Positions 20,020 through 32,866 are shown, numbered from the stretch's first letter. The stretch is 64,000 bases of DNA from Harmonia axyridis (GCF_914767665.1 NC_059505.1:22193506-22257505), one strand, 5' to 3'. Notes: generated by a model not told the origin, from the letters alone. Numbers and translations: made by a program.

Positions 20020-20835
20020 TAAATTTAATATATAAAATTCTTCTGTCACGGGGTGCGTAATCGAACTCCTCCGAAACGGCTAGACCGATTTTCGTGATCC
20101 TTAGCGAGGATATTATTCAGGGGGGAGAATCGGACAACATCTATTTTTCATCCCCCTAAATGTTAAGGGTGGTCCACCCCTTAATTTTTTTTTTATTTTT
20201 CAGACAAAATTTTTTGTTTTTATTTTTTTATGATACATCATACAAAAATACATGCAACCCTAAATTTTCACCCCTTTACGATCAACCCTTATTTTTTATT
20301 TGGTAATTAAAAAGTTTTATTTTTTTTGCATTTTTTTTATTTTGTCATGACTTATAATGAAAAATCTTATATGACTCTCAATTTTACACCCCTCTACGTT
20401 CAACCCTTATTTTTTTATTTGTTAATTATAAGCTTTAATTTTTTGGCAAAAATTTTTTTTTATTCTATCATGACTTTAAATGAACAATCTCATATTATTC
20501 TCAATTTTCACCCTTCTACGATCAACCCCTATTTTTTTTTGTGAATTATAAACTTTAATTTTTTGGCAAAAATTTTTTTTTATTCTGTCGACTTAAAAAA
20601 AAAATCTGATTATACTCTCAATTTTTCATCCCTCTACGATTAACCACTTTTTTTTATTTGTTAATTATAAACTTCAATTTTTTTGGTGAGAATTATTTTT
20701 AATTTGTCATGACAGAATAAAAAATTTCATATCTCTCTCAATTTTTACTCTTATACGATCAACCCCTATTTTGAAATCCCGATTTTTATCTTTTTAATCT
20801 ATCCACAGATCCGCAATGAGGTTTCAAGATGGCAA
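20020..20835 (+). mobile_element. Helitron-like 5' fragment with 119-bp tandem repeats
   Basis: 20031-20175 looks like a known insect Helitron 5' region (TATATAAAATTC, TCCTCCGAAACGGCTAGACC, then AATGTTAAGGGTGGTCCACC). From about 20170 to 20790 there are five tandem copies of a unit of about 119 bp, marked by ACGATCAACCC at 20278, 20396, 20518, 20636 and 20755, with a CAATTTT-CACCC-type lead and long T runs. No 3' end seen before the next Helitron begins at 20836. Confidence 0.65.
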
Positions 20836-21040
20836 TCTATATATATAAAAATGAATCCCTTTTTCCCTTGGCCACGGCATCACGCGTGAATGGCTGGACC
20901 GATGTCACTAATTCTTTTTTTGTTGTATTTGTTATTATTAGGAGAAGGTTCTTATGTAAGAAAAAAATACGAAAGTTGCATAATTCACGTAGTTGACATT
21001 GAAACAAAGAAACGTAGTTTATAATGCTCTTTGCACATAC

Positions 21041-21538
21041 TTCAGTCAGAGCCGCCTCAGTGGCGTGGTCGACAGAGACCACGATTGCGGCACCGAAGGT
21101 CCGGGTTCGAATCTCAGTGAGGGCATGGATGTTTAGCGGTTCATCAAGTCTTTGAGAAAAAATAAAATTGTGTGTTGAAATAAGGATGATTGCGAGTGTG
21201 AATTATATGTAATACATGTGGGAAATTAGGAGAAATCCAACAAATTTGTGACTGGGTACATATCCAAAAGTTGAGCCCAACAAGCGAGAAAGATGAATGA
21301 ATAACGGTCGGAGTTGGTCTGTGGTAGGGCATGAAAGTTTATTGATTGTTCAAGTCTTTGAAAAAAAATAAAAATTGTATGTTGACATAAGGATGAATGC
21401 GAGTGTGAATTATATGTAATACATGTGGGAAAATCAGGAGAAACCCAACAAATTTGTGACTGGGTACATAACCAAAGGTTGAGCCCAACAAGCGAGAATG
21501 AATGAATATCGGTCGGAGTTGGTCTGTGGTCGGAGTTA
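21041..21538 (+). mobile_element. tRNA-derived SINE with tail duplicated in tandem
   Basis: Head with pol III boxes: A-box-like CCTCAGTGGCG at about 21055 and B box GGTTCGAATCT at 21104-21114, then GGGCATGGATGTT as in the SINE at 251. The body of about 206 bp (CAAGTCTTTGA through AACAAGCGAGAA and GTTGGTCTGTGGT) is present twice, from about 21127 and again from about 21333. End points are approximate; no target duplication set. Confidence 0.75.
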
Positions 21539-21699
21539 TAATAACAAGATACCTACATAATTCATTTACCATTTCTTAGTGTATTTTTCACATTGGTTTT
21601 TACAGGATAATTTGTAGTGTGTGTTTTTTTCTGAAGTGTTTGTTCAACAAGGGTAGTCAAATTAATATAGTGTTGGAAAATTGATAGACCATTTTCAAA

Positions 21700-22143
21700 A
21701 TGCTGGCAATTAGACGTAGTCGCAGAACCCGTAATGCTGCAAGTCAAAGAAATACAAGAGCAAGTCAAACTGATGAGCAACGTGAAACGCGGAATGAATT
21801 TGAACGGAATCGATGGAACCGGAACCAACAAATTAGAAGTGTTGCGTTTAACCCCTATAGAGCTGCATTTAATTATAACAAAGAAATTGACTACAGTACA
21901 CTGCATATCGTTGCTATTGGACCAATGAACGTTGTTTGTCAATATTGCAAGGCATTTGAGTTTAAAAATGAAATCTTGAAAATTCATGTTTTTCACATGG
22001 CCAGTTATATGTCGTCTGTTCCAGTGTCGGAATACCAACAACACTATTTCTATACGCGCCAGAAAATAAAACGAAGAATATTGTGCATCATAAAGCATAA
22101 GAATAATAAACACTTTATTTTTGGAATAATTTTGATTTATTAA
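21700..22143 (+). pseudogene. Helitron Rep/helicase N-terminal remnant
   Basis: ATG at 21700; 147 residues. An Arg/Asn/Gln-rich start leads to FNPYRAAFNYNKEIDYS and IGPMNVVCQYCKAFEFKNE, the conserved segment ahead of the Helitron_like_N domain in insect Helitron proteins. Beyond KNE the similarity stops, so the zinc cysteines, Rep endonuclease and helicase are missing. Not functional as a transposase. Confidence 0.8.
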
Positions 22144-23183
22144 TATCCCAACAGCAATACTTAATAAAGAAATTAACTCAATTCAGATAAAAAGGTAACA
22201 GATATTCCTTGATTATAGGGCGGTACGAAGTTCGCTGGGTCAGCTAGTAATAATATATATCTACTCGTCTTTCACGAGGAACCTCACCCATATTTATACG
22301 GGAAACTACTGAACGTATTTTCATGAAATTCAGCACTTATATGTATTTCACGATGCTGATGAAATCTAAAATATTTTCAAGGCATGAGCACCTCCGGTTT
22401 TTCCGGAAATGACGTCAACTTCCGTTTTTCAAATTAGAACACCATTTTTTTATTGCAGAAATAGATTCCTTAGAAAATTTCAAGTTATTTTGATGTAACA
22501 TTTTTCAGTTTTGGTTGGAAAATTCTCTTTGAGCGTGAAAATTCGAAATAAAAATCGAAAATAGAGCTCCGCTGAAACAAGAATAACTTCAAGGTTTTTG
22601 GATGGAAAATTTTCATTTTTGGGATTTTTCAAGATGTAAGATTGATGTATCCACTTTAAAAATCGAAATCGCGATTCATGATACAGGGGGTGAAAAAATC
22701 GCTTTCAAAGTTAGGGATGACAAAATCGTGAAAAATCAATTTTTTCAAATTAGAACCCCATTTTTTTATGGCAGATATTGAATCTACGTTAAAAAATAAT
22801 GCGAGTGTATGCATAACACCCTTGCCCTAAAATGGATATTTTCTGAGTTATTCACAAAAAACTGTTTTTCGTCTTGAATTTTCGGCTATTTCTTTTCCCT
22901 TCACGCCAAAAAGATGAAATTTTCAGGAACTGTTATTTGAACCATGCTGTAGATTTTTCACCCCTCCTTGAAACCGACTTCAAGATACTATTAGGAGAAC
23001 CATGGCAAACTCTCGCAGTTATAACTAGAGAAGGTGCTCAAAGTTTTGACCGTTAATTTCTAGACATTTATTTATACGTCTCAGGAATGCTTCGTGCGTT
23101 GCTCTTCTTATTTCATCGGGAGGAAGAGATCTGCAAAAGTGTTTAAAAACCAAATTGAGTTTCAAAACTATGAATCTAAAAAT

Positions 23184-24623
23184 CTAAACAAACCTGAACA
23201 CATTTCTGACTCGTTCTATGCAGTCCTCTTTATCAGTCAGGGGAGTTGAGTAGACAATATTTTTTATCCTACCACAAACATAATAGTCTAAAGGAGTTAA
23301 ATCGGGAGAACGTGGTGGCCAAAGATGTGGACCATTGTTCGCCAACCATCGATCTTCAAATAGCCTGTAGAGGATATTTGACACATTGAGTGAATTGTGT
23401 GGAGGCGCGCCATCTTGTTGATACCATAAGTCATTATGGTTCTGTACTAGCGGCTCAATTAATTGAGTCAATATGTCAGAATATCTATCTCCTAAGGGAG
23501 AACATTCTTTAAATAATGCAAACATGTGTAGTGTTCTATCTTACCAGTTAAAGTCCCATCATAAATGTGAACATCGAGAATTGCATTATTTTTGATGGCG
23601 CAAAAAACATTGAAACTCCAGGTCTCTTGAAAGTTCCATTGTCTGAAGTGGTGGTTGTTCTCTTCATCCCAATAATGACTGTTATGCCTATTGACCATAT
23701 TCACCGTCGCCATATTGTTATGCGACAATACCAACTACCCAGTGTTCCCAACGAAGAAATATTGAGTTTACTAGAAAAATTCCACAATATAAAGTTTATA
23801 AGTGAAGTTTATGTGTACCTTTTCTGGCTGCTACGCCAGATAGGCTTGTTTGGGACAACATTGTGCAAAAATTTCACCTTTTGGAAATAAAAAGATTAGT
23901 GAAAGGTGGTTTTCTGAACAAATTAATTGTGGCCGAGTGTATAAATGAATGCTTCGCTCCATTTTTGGAAATAGTCAGTGGAAGAATAGTCTTTATGGCT
24001 GATAGTATTTTTGATATTAGCGGTATTTTTGTAGTAAACTCAATATTTCTCCGTTGGGAACACTGGGTAGTTGGTATTGTCGCATAACAATATGGCGACG
24101 GTGAATATGGTCAATTGAAAGAACCATTCTTTGTGAATTTAGATTCATCTGTCCAAATTATACAGTCCAAAAACTTTTCATTCTCTTGAAATCGAATCAT
24201 CATAGCTTCGCAAAACTCTGTTCTCCTGACGAAATCAGTTTCCTTCAAATGCTGTACCCTATTGAATTTTTATATGGGTGCATTTTATGTTTTTTCTAAT
24301 ATTCTCCAAACACTCGATTGAGATAATCCCAGATCAATCTCGGCATCTTTGAGAGAATTTTGAGGATTCACACGAAAATATGCAAGAACTGTAATTTCGT
24401 TGTTCTCATCTTCTACTACACTTTTTTCTCTGTGTATAGTTTTCTTAACGAAAGATCCGATATTTCTCAAGTTTGTCATGGTTCTGTTAATGGTATCTCT
24501 CGTTGGTCTGGGTCGGTCAGGAAACCTCTCAATGAACAGTCGAATCGTTCTATCTACAACTTTATTACATTCTCCATGAAGTAGAATGAGATTTAAATAA
24601 TCTTCATTGTTGAAATTAGGCAT
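23184..24623 (-). pseudogene. DD41D transposase, frameshifted and split by a MITE
   Basis: N-terminal helix-turn-helix part from ATG 24623 to 24285 (LLHGECNKVV, GLSQSSVWRIL). It decays through a frameshift and stop, then the first catalytic D (WTDES-type, codon near 24147). A 422-bp MITE interrupts. The rest follows at 23691-23184: RHNSHYWDEEN, FNVFCAIKNN, then QQDGAPPH, WPPRSPDLTPLDYYVCG. Counting from the D of QQD to the D of PLD gives 41 intervening residues, the DD41D spacing described for rosa elements. At least two frame breaks. Confidence 0.85.
23692..24113. mobile_element. MITE inserted in the DD41D transposase
   Basis: Inverted arms of about 80-95 bp starting TGACCATATTCACCGTCGCC. 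Because it splits a recognisable protein motif, the junctions can be placed closely; the duplicated target is short (AT, or up to TCAAT depending on where the arm ends). No coding capacity. Confidence 0.82.
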
Positions 24624-25613
24624 AGTGATCGATTTTATAACTTAATACGAATTATCACCAAATTAATAGTAAACACAATATGCTACTGAATAAAGAGGAA
24701 TTTGGCAGATGTAATTAATGATATCTATCATTAAAAAAAAAATGTAAAACATGGTAAATTTTTGCATATGGTTCATAAGGAATTATTTATTTATCACTGG
24801 AGAGAAAACCGATGGCCGATTAGTTGAAATAAAGAGGTTTCCGATACAAATTCGAATCAAAATTCGCCATCTATTTAGGAACAACCTGTAACTTTTTTCT
24901 CTTGCATATAGGGGTAGTAAAATCTAAAACATGGTTTAAGTAACAGTTCCTGAAAATTTCATCTTTTTGGCGTGAAGGGAAAAGAAATAGCTGAAAATTC
25001 AAGACGAAAAACAGTTTTTTGTGAATAACTCAGAAAATATCCACTTTAGGGCAAGGGTGTGATGCATACACTCACATTATTTTTTAACGTAGATTCAATA
25101 TCTGCCATAAAAAAATGGGGTTCTAATTTGAAAAAATTGATTTTTCACGATTTTGTCATCCCTAACTTTGAAAGCGATTTTTTCACCCCCTGTATCATGA
25201 ATCGCGATTTCGATTTTTAAAGTGGATACATCAATCTTACATCTTTAAAAATCCCAGTAATGAAAATTTTCCATCCAAAAACCTCGAAGTTATTCTTGTT
25301 TCAGCGGAGCTCTATTTTCGATTTTTTTTTCGAATTTTCCCGCTCAGAGAGAATTTTCCAACCAAAACTGAAAAATGTTACATCAAAATAACTTGAAATT
25401 TTCTAAGGAATCTATTTCTGCAATAATAAAATGGTGTTCTAATTTGAAAAACGGAAGTTGACGTAATTTCCGGAAAAACCGGAGGTGCTCATGCCTTGAA
25501 AATATTTTAGATTTCATCAGCATCGTGAAATACTTATAAGTGCTGAATTTCATGAAAATACGTTCAGTAGTTTCCCGTATAAATATGGGTGAGGTTCCTC
25601 GTGAAAGACCCTG

Positions 25614-26541
25614 TATATGCTGTTGAATGCGCTGAAAGAGATGCGCTGTACCAGCAAAATGCTGGAGAAAGAGCGCTGCATTCTATGCTGAATTATAGAT
25701 CTACGTTGAGTTTACGAACGCTTTTTCAACGAAATAATGGTTTCAATGTCTGTTAATTAATATAAGAAAACTATAATTGTCTGATTTTCTGTGATGTTAT
25801 TTTCTTATGCTATTTCAACGACAGTTCAAATGAATAATAAGGTTAATCTATTTTATTTTCTCACATAAAAATATCTTTATTTATTGTATCGAAAAGCAAA
25901 TACATAATTATTTGAAAAATATATGTTTTATTGTTTTATGTAAGCAATTTCCTTGCACAATCTTTTCATACAATAATATTTGTTCGGGAAATATTTTCTT
26001 CGGCAACCGTCCGGGAAGTGCTCACTTCCCGGACGCTTTTTCTCTGAGAAAGTAGCATTTCCCGGCCTAGTCCGGAAAGTACGTACTTCCCGGAGTAGGC
26101 CGGAAAAGAACCATAGAATCCATAGCAATCGAGATAACGGCTGACAGTTCATATAAAATTAGTTGTCAAAAATTTGCATGTTTTTTGATCGCAATCGCAA
26201 TAAAATATGGAAAGCAGCGGCGATAGTGTTATTTTACATGGTTGCCGAAAAAATATTGTACGCAACACGCCCGAAAATGGTTTTTTTGGACTCACAGACT
26301 TCCAGGACTCGCTTACGCTCGTCCTGGAATTTTGTCTATTCGTCCAAAAAACCCCAATTTTCCGGACTTGTTACGTAAATTACTATTTTGATAACAATTC
26401 ATAATAAATAACATACATCATTATTAATAATTAATTGTTAATTGAACAATTCTGTTTATTCAATCATTTCTTTCATCTATTACTTCTATAATTCGAGTAA
26501 AAAAGCTTTCACCACAATTCAATATTATTCAAATCAAATAA
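25614..26541. repeat. Spacer with GC hairpins
   Basis: 25968-26265 has inverted ends (CATACAATAATATTTG... with TCGGCAACC, and GGTTGCCGAAAAAATATTG). Inside are a 12-bp-stem hairpin at about 26010-26035 (GTCCGGGAAGTG arms) and a second one at about 26065-26104. A third is near 26295-26330 (TTCCAGGAC arms). A 65-codon frame at 26207-26404 is not recognisable as a gene. The remainder is plain AT-rich DNA. Confidence 0.5.
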
Positions 26542-28156
26542 TCTAAGTATATATAAAACCGCTTGCACATATACGTCAAACTCTAAACGTAAAATCACAG
26601 CCCAAACGGGACCATCTAGAGCAAAAATGACAAGAATAAGACCCCCCTCAAAATCGTCTGGAGATCCCGGGAAAAATCCCAAACCTTCGATTCTCCCCGC
26701 GGTTTTCGAGTATACGGGGTGTTTCGGATCATTTTGACATTTCAGGTCCCATATTTCTGTGGTATCTGTGGACAATTTGGCTGTCAGTGTCATGTTAATA
26801 AATATTCCATTTCGATATATGAAAGTTCTTGAAAAAGTTTGCAGTTTCCAAAATTGTTATTCAATATTTAAATAAATGCCGACAGATAAAATGCAAAGTC
26901 TTCGGCGAATCGAAAATTCGATAGATATTTGTCAAAATTTGGAAATGAAAATTTATATCATCGAATGCATTTTCCTCAATTCAGGTTTGTTTTAAGTGTT
27001 TGTATCATTCAATTGGATATGAATGTTACTTTATTTCAGGAATTTTTCGTTTATTTTCCACAAACTATAAAACTACATTCTCTTTCGTGAGAATTTGAAT
27101 CTATTGCGACAGAAGATGGAACTACAAAAGAGAACAGAAGCTTCATCTGATCATGTATTAAACAGATAGAAAAACTCCTTATAGATAATTCACAATTGGC
27201 TTTATTACTGGAAAAAGAGCCAAGTTAGTCAGATGACATTTAAAAATTTCCATGTGTTTTTGGAATATCTAAAATATACACTTTTACGACAGAAGAGTGC
27301 AAAAATATAAATGATCAATCCGTTTTTGAAGAATTTGAGTGCAGTGCTGTTGAATTTATAATGAATAAGTCAAATCGTTGTGAAATCTTCCATACGAATA
27401 ATTTCAACTATATATTATCTATTATATTATTTGCCGCTCAACTGAAACATGTAGTAATAAACCTTGGAAATTAGAGACTCAAACTTTTTACCTGATTTCT
27501 CAAAAAGGTTCCACCAAGATATTAAAATTTCTTATGAGGTAACATAAGCCATGGGTATTTGAAAGGCAAGTCTATTCATTCTGTCTCTTTTTAGTTTGTT
27601 TATTAAAGCTATACTAGGATATACATATAAAAAATCAGTTGAAATACTAGTCAAAATGTTACGAAAGAAATAAAATTCAAAGGATCATTCAGTATATGAA
27701 GAATTTCAACATGGCAGTTACTTTTGAAATTGGTATCAATTTTCCAGCAATTCAATGTAGGTATAAAATACTTTGAAAAGTAACTATTCATCAAAACTTT
27801 CCATTTCATGAATGAATGATTAAACTTGTATAAACATGTAGATACCTATTTCACTAAAGTTTTCAATCGTTATAGGAATAGTTGCTCTATGGCCAGTTCG
27901 AAAATCCTACTGATTTATTCATTGCTTTTAATTTTGGTGAAAATTAAATTATTAATTGATTCATATCCAAAGTTAACATTTGAAAAAATTCAAGTCACTG
28001 TAGGTATCGAACCCACTAACATGGGTCAATAGTATTGGCTGATACAATTTTAGTACCGAGGCAGTCATTTCAAATACTCAACACATCTTCTGACTGAAGT
28101 AAAACTTGAACAATGATCTTTTTTTACTTGCATCTTGAAATGAATTTTGCACTTTT

Positions 28157-28700
28157 TCAGTGTTCAATAATGAGATAATTATTAAATTGACTCAAGAAAT
28201 TAACAGAGTATGCTATATCAGGACTAGTTAATACTGCTGAAGATATTAATAAACCTATTAATTTCTTATATGGTTCATCATTACAACTCTCTTTTGTTGA
28301 ATCAAAATTCAATTTAGTTTTCACATGTTCACAATCAGACATGTTGAATTATTGCAATACATATTTGAAGAATATAATCGATAGCTTTACTACCTTTTCC
28401 ATAATTTCTAGTAATATTCATCCCTAATCATTTTTTAGCTTCCCCTAATTTCTTTATCATAAAATTTTCTATCAGAAAATTCATTCAGAATTAACATTAG
28501 TTAAAACAAAAAAGTCATCCATGTACAATGCAACAATAGTAAGCCAGTTATTTTTTGATTTATGTAAATACTATGATCAATTGTTGATCTTTTGAAACTT
28601 TTATCTATCAAAATTTTATTTACTATATAGGACATAAATTGCCCTGTTTAATTCACTTCTGAGTAAAACCCAGAGCCACAAGTCTCGTTCTATAACATAG
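28157..28700 (-). pseudogene. Ty1/copia pol fragment in unit 1
   Basis: Minus strand, in copia order: RTRLVALGFTQK at about 28693-28664, the RT active box ALYMDD at about 28530-28513, then SDCEHVKTKLNFDS and PYKKLIGLL, LTSPDIAYSVNFLSQFNN (28342-28157). The last block is the conserved end of copia RT before RNase H. Distances are shorter than in intact elements and frames are broken. Similar pieces lie in all four units, so it was captured before the units multiplied. Confidence 0.8.
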
Positions 28701-29927
28701 CATCAATACAATCTTCAGATACTAAAAAACTCCTTAGTTCGTCAGGAATTTCCAATAGGTCCTTCAAATTGTTCAATTATATTGTATTTCTTCACAAAAT
28801 ATGGAATAGAAGAATAATTTGCTGCTCAACTGAAAAATGTATTGATAAACCTTGGAAATGAGGGACTTCTTATAACCTGATTTCTCAGATATGGGTATCC
28901 GAAAGGTAGATCTATTATTCATTCTGCCTCTTTTCAGTTTGTTTATTACAGCTATACTGAATATTCCTAAAACAACATTTCACTGTGATCTTTTCATAGA
29001 TCTTATCGAATGATTATGTAAATTCAATATTTGTCAAAACTGAAAATAAACATTGAATGCAGTTTCTTTATTTCAGGTAGTATTTCTATTGACTGATAAT
29101 AACTCTCACATTTTGATTATGCATTTTTCCCAAATTTTTTAAATAAGAAAGAAATTGCCATTTCTAGAGAAATGAGAATTTCAGATTTCAAAATGTCTCA
29201 TTTCTCCAAAAATGACTAATTACTACTTCAAATATATACACCCTATATAATAGTTGATCAAATATTGTGTATTTCTTTACAAATTAGTTAATAATTTGAA
29301 GCTTTAATCTCAATTTTCAGACTTGAATTGGTCCAACATCTCTAGATATTTCTAATTGATATTCCACAAATAAAAATCCTGTATAATTATCCATCCAAAT
29401 CCTGTATAATAATCCATCTTCTGAAAAGAAAAACAGGTGAATGTTTACTATATAGAATTAATTTTGATAATGATTCAAAAGTGATGAAATTTTGCTTACT
29501 TACTAATTTTGGGTATTAGATCACGAATCCGGTGACATAAATTCCTCAATCCTGCTGGTTTTTTTTAAAAATTTGTAAAATTGGCTTGATGAAGGTAAGG
29601 TTATCCACATTAATAGCTAGTTTTCTTGTATTTTATCAACTGATTCTCGTTAGAAATGATTAATTAATCACATTTCAAGCTTTTCCCTAAAAAAAAATGG
29701 CTTTTTCTCGTCAAAAACTACTATTTTATTCATTGTTTACATCCGGTGGCGGCAATTATGTTCAATACGTAACGTCTGTCAAATGCCAAATAATCTGCAA
29801 CGTTGCCAGTATGCCCAGATCTTCTTGATGGGATCGGTCTTTACTTGGTAGAAATTCATATTAATAAATTGTTTGAGATTATGACGTATTATAAAACTGT
29901 ATGGAAACTCATAACATGACAAGTCTA

Positions 29928-31441
29928 CAGGGTGGCCACTTTTTTAATGGGATTGTATTGGTAACTTTTAAACCATAAGAGTTAGAAAGTCGGTCAAATG
30001 GAAAAAAAGTTGCATGCATAGAAGCATTATTATTGAGATATAAGAAAAGTAAATTATGTCATTTTGATTTTTCTTTTTTTCCCACTTTATTTCAAATATC
30101 ATCAAAAAATGTCACAGGAATTTTTTATTCGACAGTAAATTATCCTCAATTTGACGTAATCAGATTTCGTTTCCAACGTTTCGTACTCTCTGGGACACCC
30201 TCAACCTCAATTTTTTCAATACGGACCTGCATATTTTATGACATTTTTCGAAATAACTTTTAACGCTGAATTCAACGATATATCATTCAAAGTAGATTTT
30301 CAGGTGATTTTGACCCTTATCCAATTTTCTTTGGGTCGGATCTGTATTACCTTTATTCAGTTTAATTGGCAACATGCAATATGCAATAAATTTCGATAAG
30401 AAAGTCAACTTACCCATCTTGAACTAAATGGAACATATTAGAATCAAAGCAAGAAACCAGTATACTGGTTTCTTGGTTCTTCTTTTATAATAATCATTTA
30501 AATATTTCAATTCATAATAATTAAACGAAAGTATCATTTAACGAAAGAAAAATCAGATGATTATTCGAAAGTAAATGAAAATTAATGAAGTAAGTGTTTG
30601 AAATGTCCACCATTTTGTAAAATAGGTACACTTTACGGTTCTGGAACCCATACTTCTTATACATTTGCTTGTTTGGTCTCCTTGAATACCTTTCGAAACA
30701 TTCTCAATTTTCTCGCGAGGTATCACTATTGTTGTATTTGTCATTTGTTCCGTTGAAACAAATTACAGAATCGAACTTTATTTTGAGATCATTACGATAT
30801 AATTTGTGCAAGGCTTGGTATTCAAATTTGAAATCATTGTATTCGCGTCTGTTGACTATTTTATTAACAGCAGTTTTTGAAAAATTCCATTCACTGGCCA
30901 CAGTTCTCGATTTTTTTCTGGGTTCGATTGAATTTGGGTCAGAACATTGATATCGTTAATAAACTTATTTTTTCTTACATACACACCATTAAATTTGGAT
31001 GAGGGTCAAAATCATCTGAAAATCAACTTTGAATGACATTGTGTGATATATCGTTGAATTCAGCGTTAAAAGTTATTTCGAAAAATGTCATAAAATATGC
31101 AGGTCCGTATTGAAAAAAATGAGGTTGAGGGTGTCCCAGAGAGTTCGAAACGCTGGATACGAAATCTGAATACGTCAAATTGAGGATAATTTACAGTCGA
31201 ATAAAAAATTCATGTAACATTTTTTGATAATATTTTAAATAAAGTGGGAAAAAAAGAAAAATCAAAATGACATAATTTACTTTTTTTATGATATCTCAAT
31301 AACCGGCCCTGATAATCTCGATTTGTTTGAACTGCTTTATAATGCTTCTATGCATGCAATTTTTTCTCCATTTGACCGACCTTCTAACTCTTATGGCTTA
31401 AAAGCTACCAATACAAACCCATTAAAAAAGTGGCCACCCTG
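29928..31441 (-). mobile_element. Tc1/mariner derivative with ~0.4-kb inverted arms, in unit 1
   Basis: Ends CAGGGTGGCCACTTTTTTAA at TA; the arms stay paired for roughly 350-400 bp. Flanks GACAAGTC and GACTTGTC are also inverted, extending the symmetry beyond the TA. Minus-strand frames at 30901-30704 (EWNFSKTAVNKIVNRREYN) and 30744-30553 look like the two ends of a transposase gene with the DDE core deleted. The same element sits at the matching place in unit 3. Confidence 0.72.
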
Positions 31442-32866
31442 TAGACTTGTCTTGTTTGGTTTCCGAAATAGTTATTTAGTAATCTTCCATTCAACTCTTT
31501 CTTAGTACCTATCCTCTCAATTAATTTTTACTTTAATCTTTAATAACAGTAATTAATGATTTTTCAATACTTTCAATCGGTTTGTCAATCAGAAATGCTT
31601 GACTGTGTAGAAATAGAGTATAAAGTTCTAATAAAGAGTCAAAAAAAATCGGTTACAGCTTTTAAGGCCTTTTTTTCAGCTAAGAAATTTTTTTTCAATG
31701 GCACTCATAGCTTCAGCAAGCGTTCAATAGCTAGAACTAGTGAAAGCCATCGAATTCTAGAATAAGAAAGAACATTGCTGTAAGTTGTTTCTGCATACTC
31801 ACGAAAACCTTTCATCGTTCGACCCTTACAAAAAATATCGAAAAATATTTGAAAATTTTAAGACCAATAGAATGCACAGAAATTAAAATCATATCGGCGG
31901 AAGTGGAAGCAGTATTGTGAAGTCTATGCGCTGGACAACCGATAGTTTCATTGTCGAATTAAAAAAAAACTCGCCTTTATTTTACTTCGAAGTAAGTACC
32001 GCACTGACAGCGAAAATATTTTATATGGAAATATTAAGGTACTCTAAGGATTCAATATAAAATAAAGTGATTGCATAAGACTATTTTCTTGAACAATTTT
32101 AATAATTTTATTTTCAATCCTTCGGTTTCTGAAAAATAATGTTTGAGCAACGGAAACAGCATTTCAGATTTATGATTACTGGAATCCGTTGAGATTCCAT
32201 GAAAACAAATTTTGTCTCACCTACACTATATAAGGAAATATGAATCTCATAACGGTCAAATTACTGACCGGGACAATTGAATAACTAACCGGGACACGGG
32301 GACTCAATGGTCCAAACCGGGACATGTCCCGGCGTACCGGGACGTATGGCAGCTAATCGTGAATAACTTTATGATGCAGATACAAATCGACTAACATGTC
32401 GATGGCGTTATGTTCACAAATACCTAAACTTATTGTGTGACATCTACGTTATATTTATTTCTACTACCACTTACCGTTACAGCCATCTATTGCAAAACGG
32501 CGCGCCGTTGCCGCGGCGGAAGCAAAGTTGTACGCCTTATATAAATATTCATATGAATATCTAAATATAAATATTTTTGAGAGGTTAGGCTTGATATCGG
32601 TGTAATATGGGATTTGGTCCCATAGAAAAAATCTAAGCCCAAAATGGCGAACCCCCTCAAAATTTAAGGCTAGGACCGCCCTTGATTTGTCGTCATGAAA
32701 AGTTAGGATTTGCATCAAATATTTTCATGTGAGCAAGGGCGAAACGGTATATTCTAGGAAAAAAATCATATAGAATTCCAACCTAGAACCAGCATAGTAT
32801 ACCGAGTGAATCGTCTGAAATCAGCTAACGATACAAGGTTTCGGAAAAAAAGCTTTTATTTTCTAG
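31442..32866. other. Noncoding remainder of unit 1
   Basis: No gene. 32155-32345 has repeated CCGGGACA/TGTCCCGG-type motifs resembling an end of another DNA element. 32346-32541 matches the 5' side of the mariner copies in units 2 and 4 and ends in the mariner tip GCAAAGTTGTACGCC. Compared with unit 3, about 470 bp near 31690-32155 are extra here. Confidence 0.5.

Larger units (their letters stand above)
20836..22247 (+). mobile_element. Helitron, truncated interior, both termini present
   Basis: Starts TCTATATATATAAAAATG after an A and ends CAGCTAG before a T: the TC...CTRR ends and A|T target of canonical Helitrons. The 5' subterminal CACGCGTGAATGGCTGGACCG and the 3' GGGCGGTACGAAGTTCGC are typical of insect families. 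Only a short N-terminal piece of the Rep/helicase gene remains, and a SINE sits inside. Confidence 0.85.
22264..25613 (-). mobile_element. Tc1/mariner element, DD41D (rosa-like), with ~0.7-kb inverted arms
   Basis: Arms at about 22264-22960 and 24905-25613 are inverted copies with high identity (CTTTCACGAGGAACCTCACC outward, then TTTTTGGCGTGAAGGG near the inner end). The right end reads CAGGGTCTTTC next to TA; the left tip is slightly degraded. The centre holds a minus-strand transposase pseudogene. Confidence 0.85.

Noticed and set aside
20170..20790. Centromeric satellite
   Set aside because: Only five copies and tied to a Helitron 5' end.
26207..26404. 65-codon frame beginning MESSGDSVILHG
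   Set aside because: Lies in a hairpin-rich repeat, matches nothing I know, and overlaps another frame of equal length.
32250..32345. CpG-type promoter island
   Set aside because: The CCGGGAC repeats recur in unit 3 and look like a DNA-transposon end.
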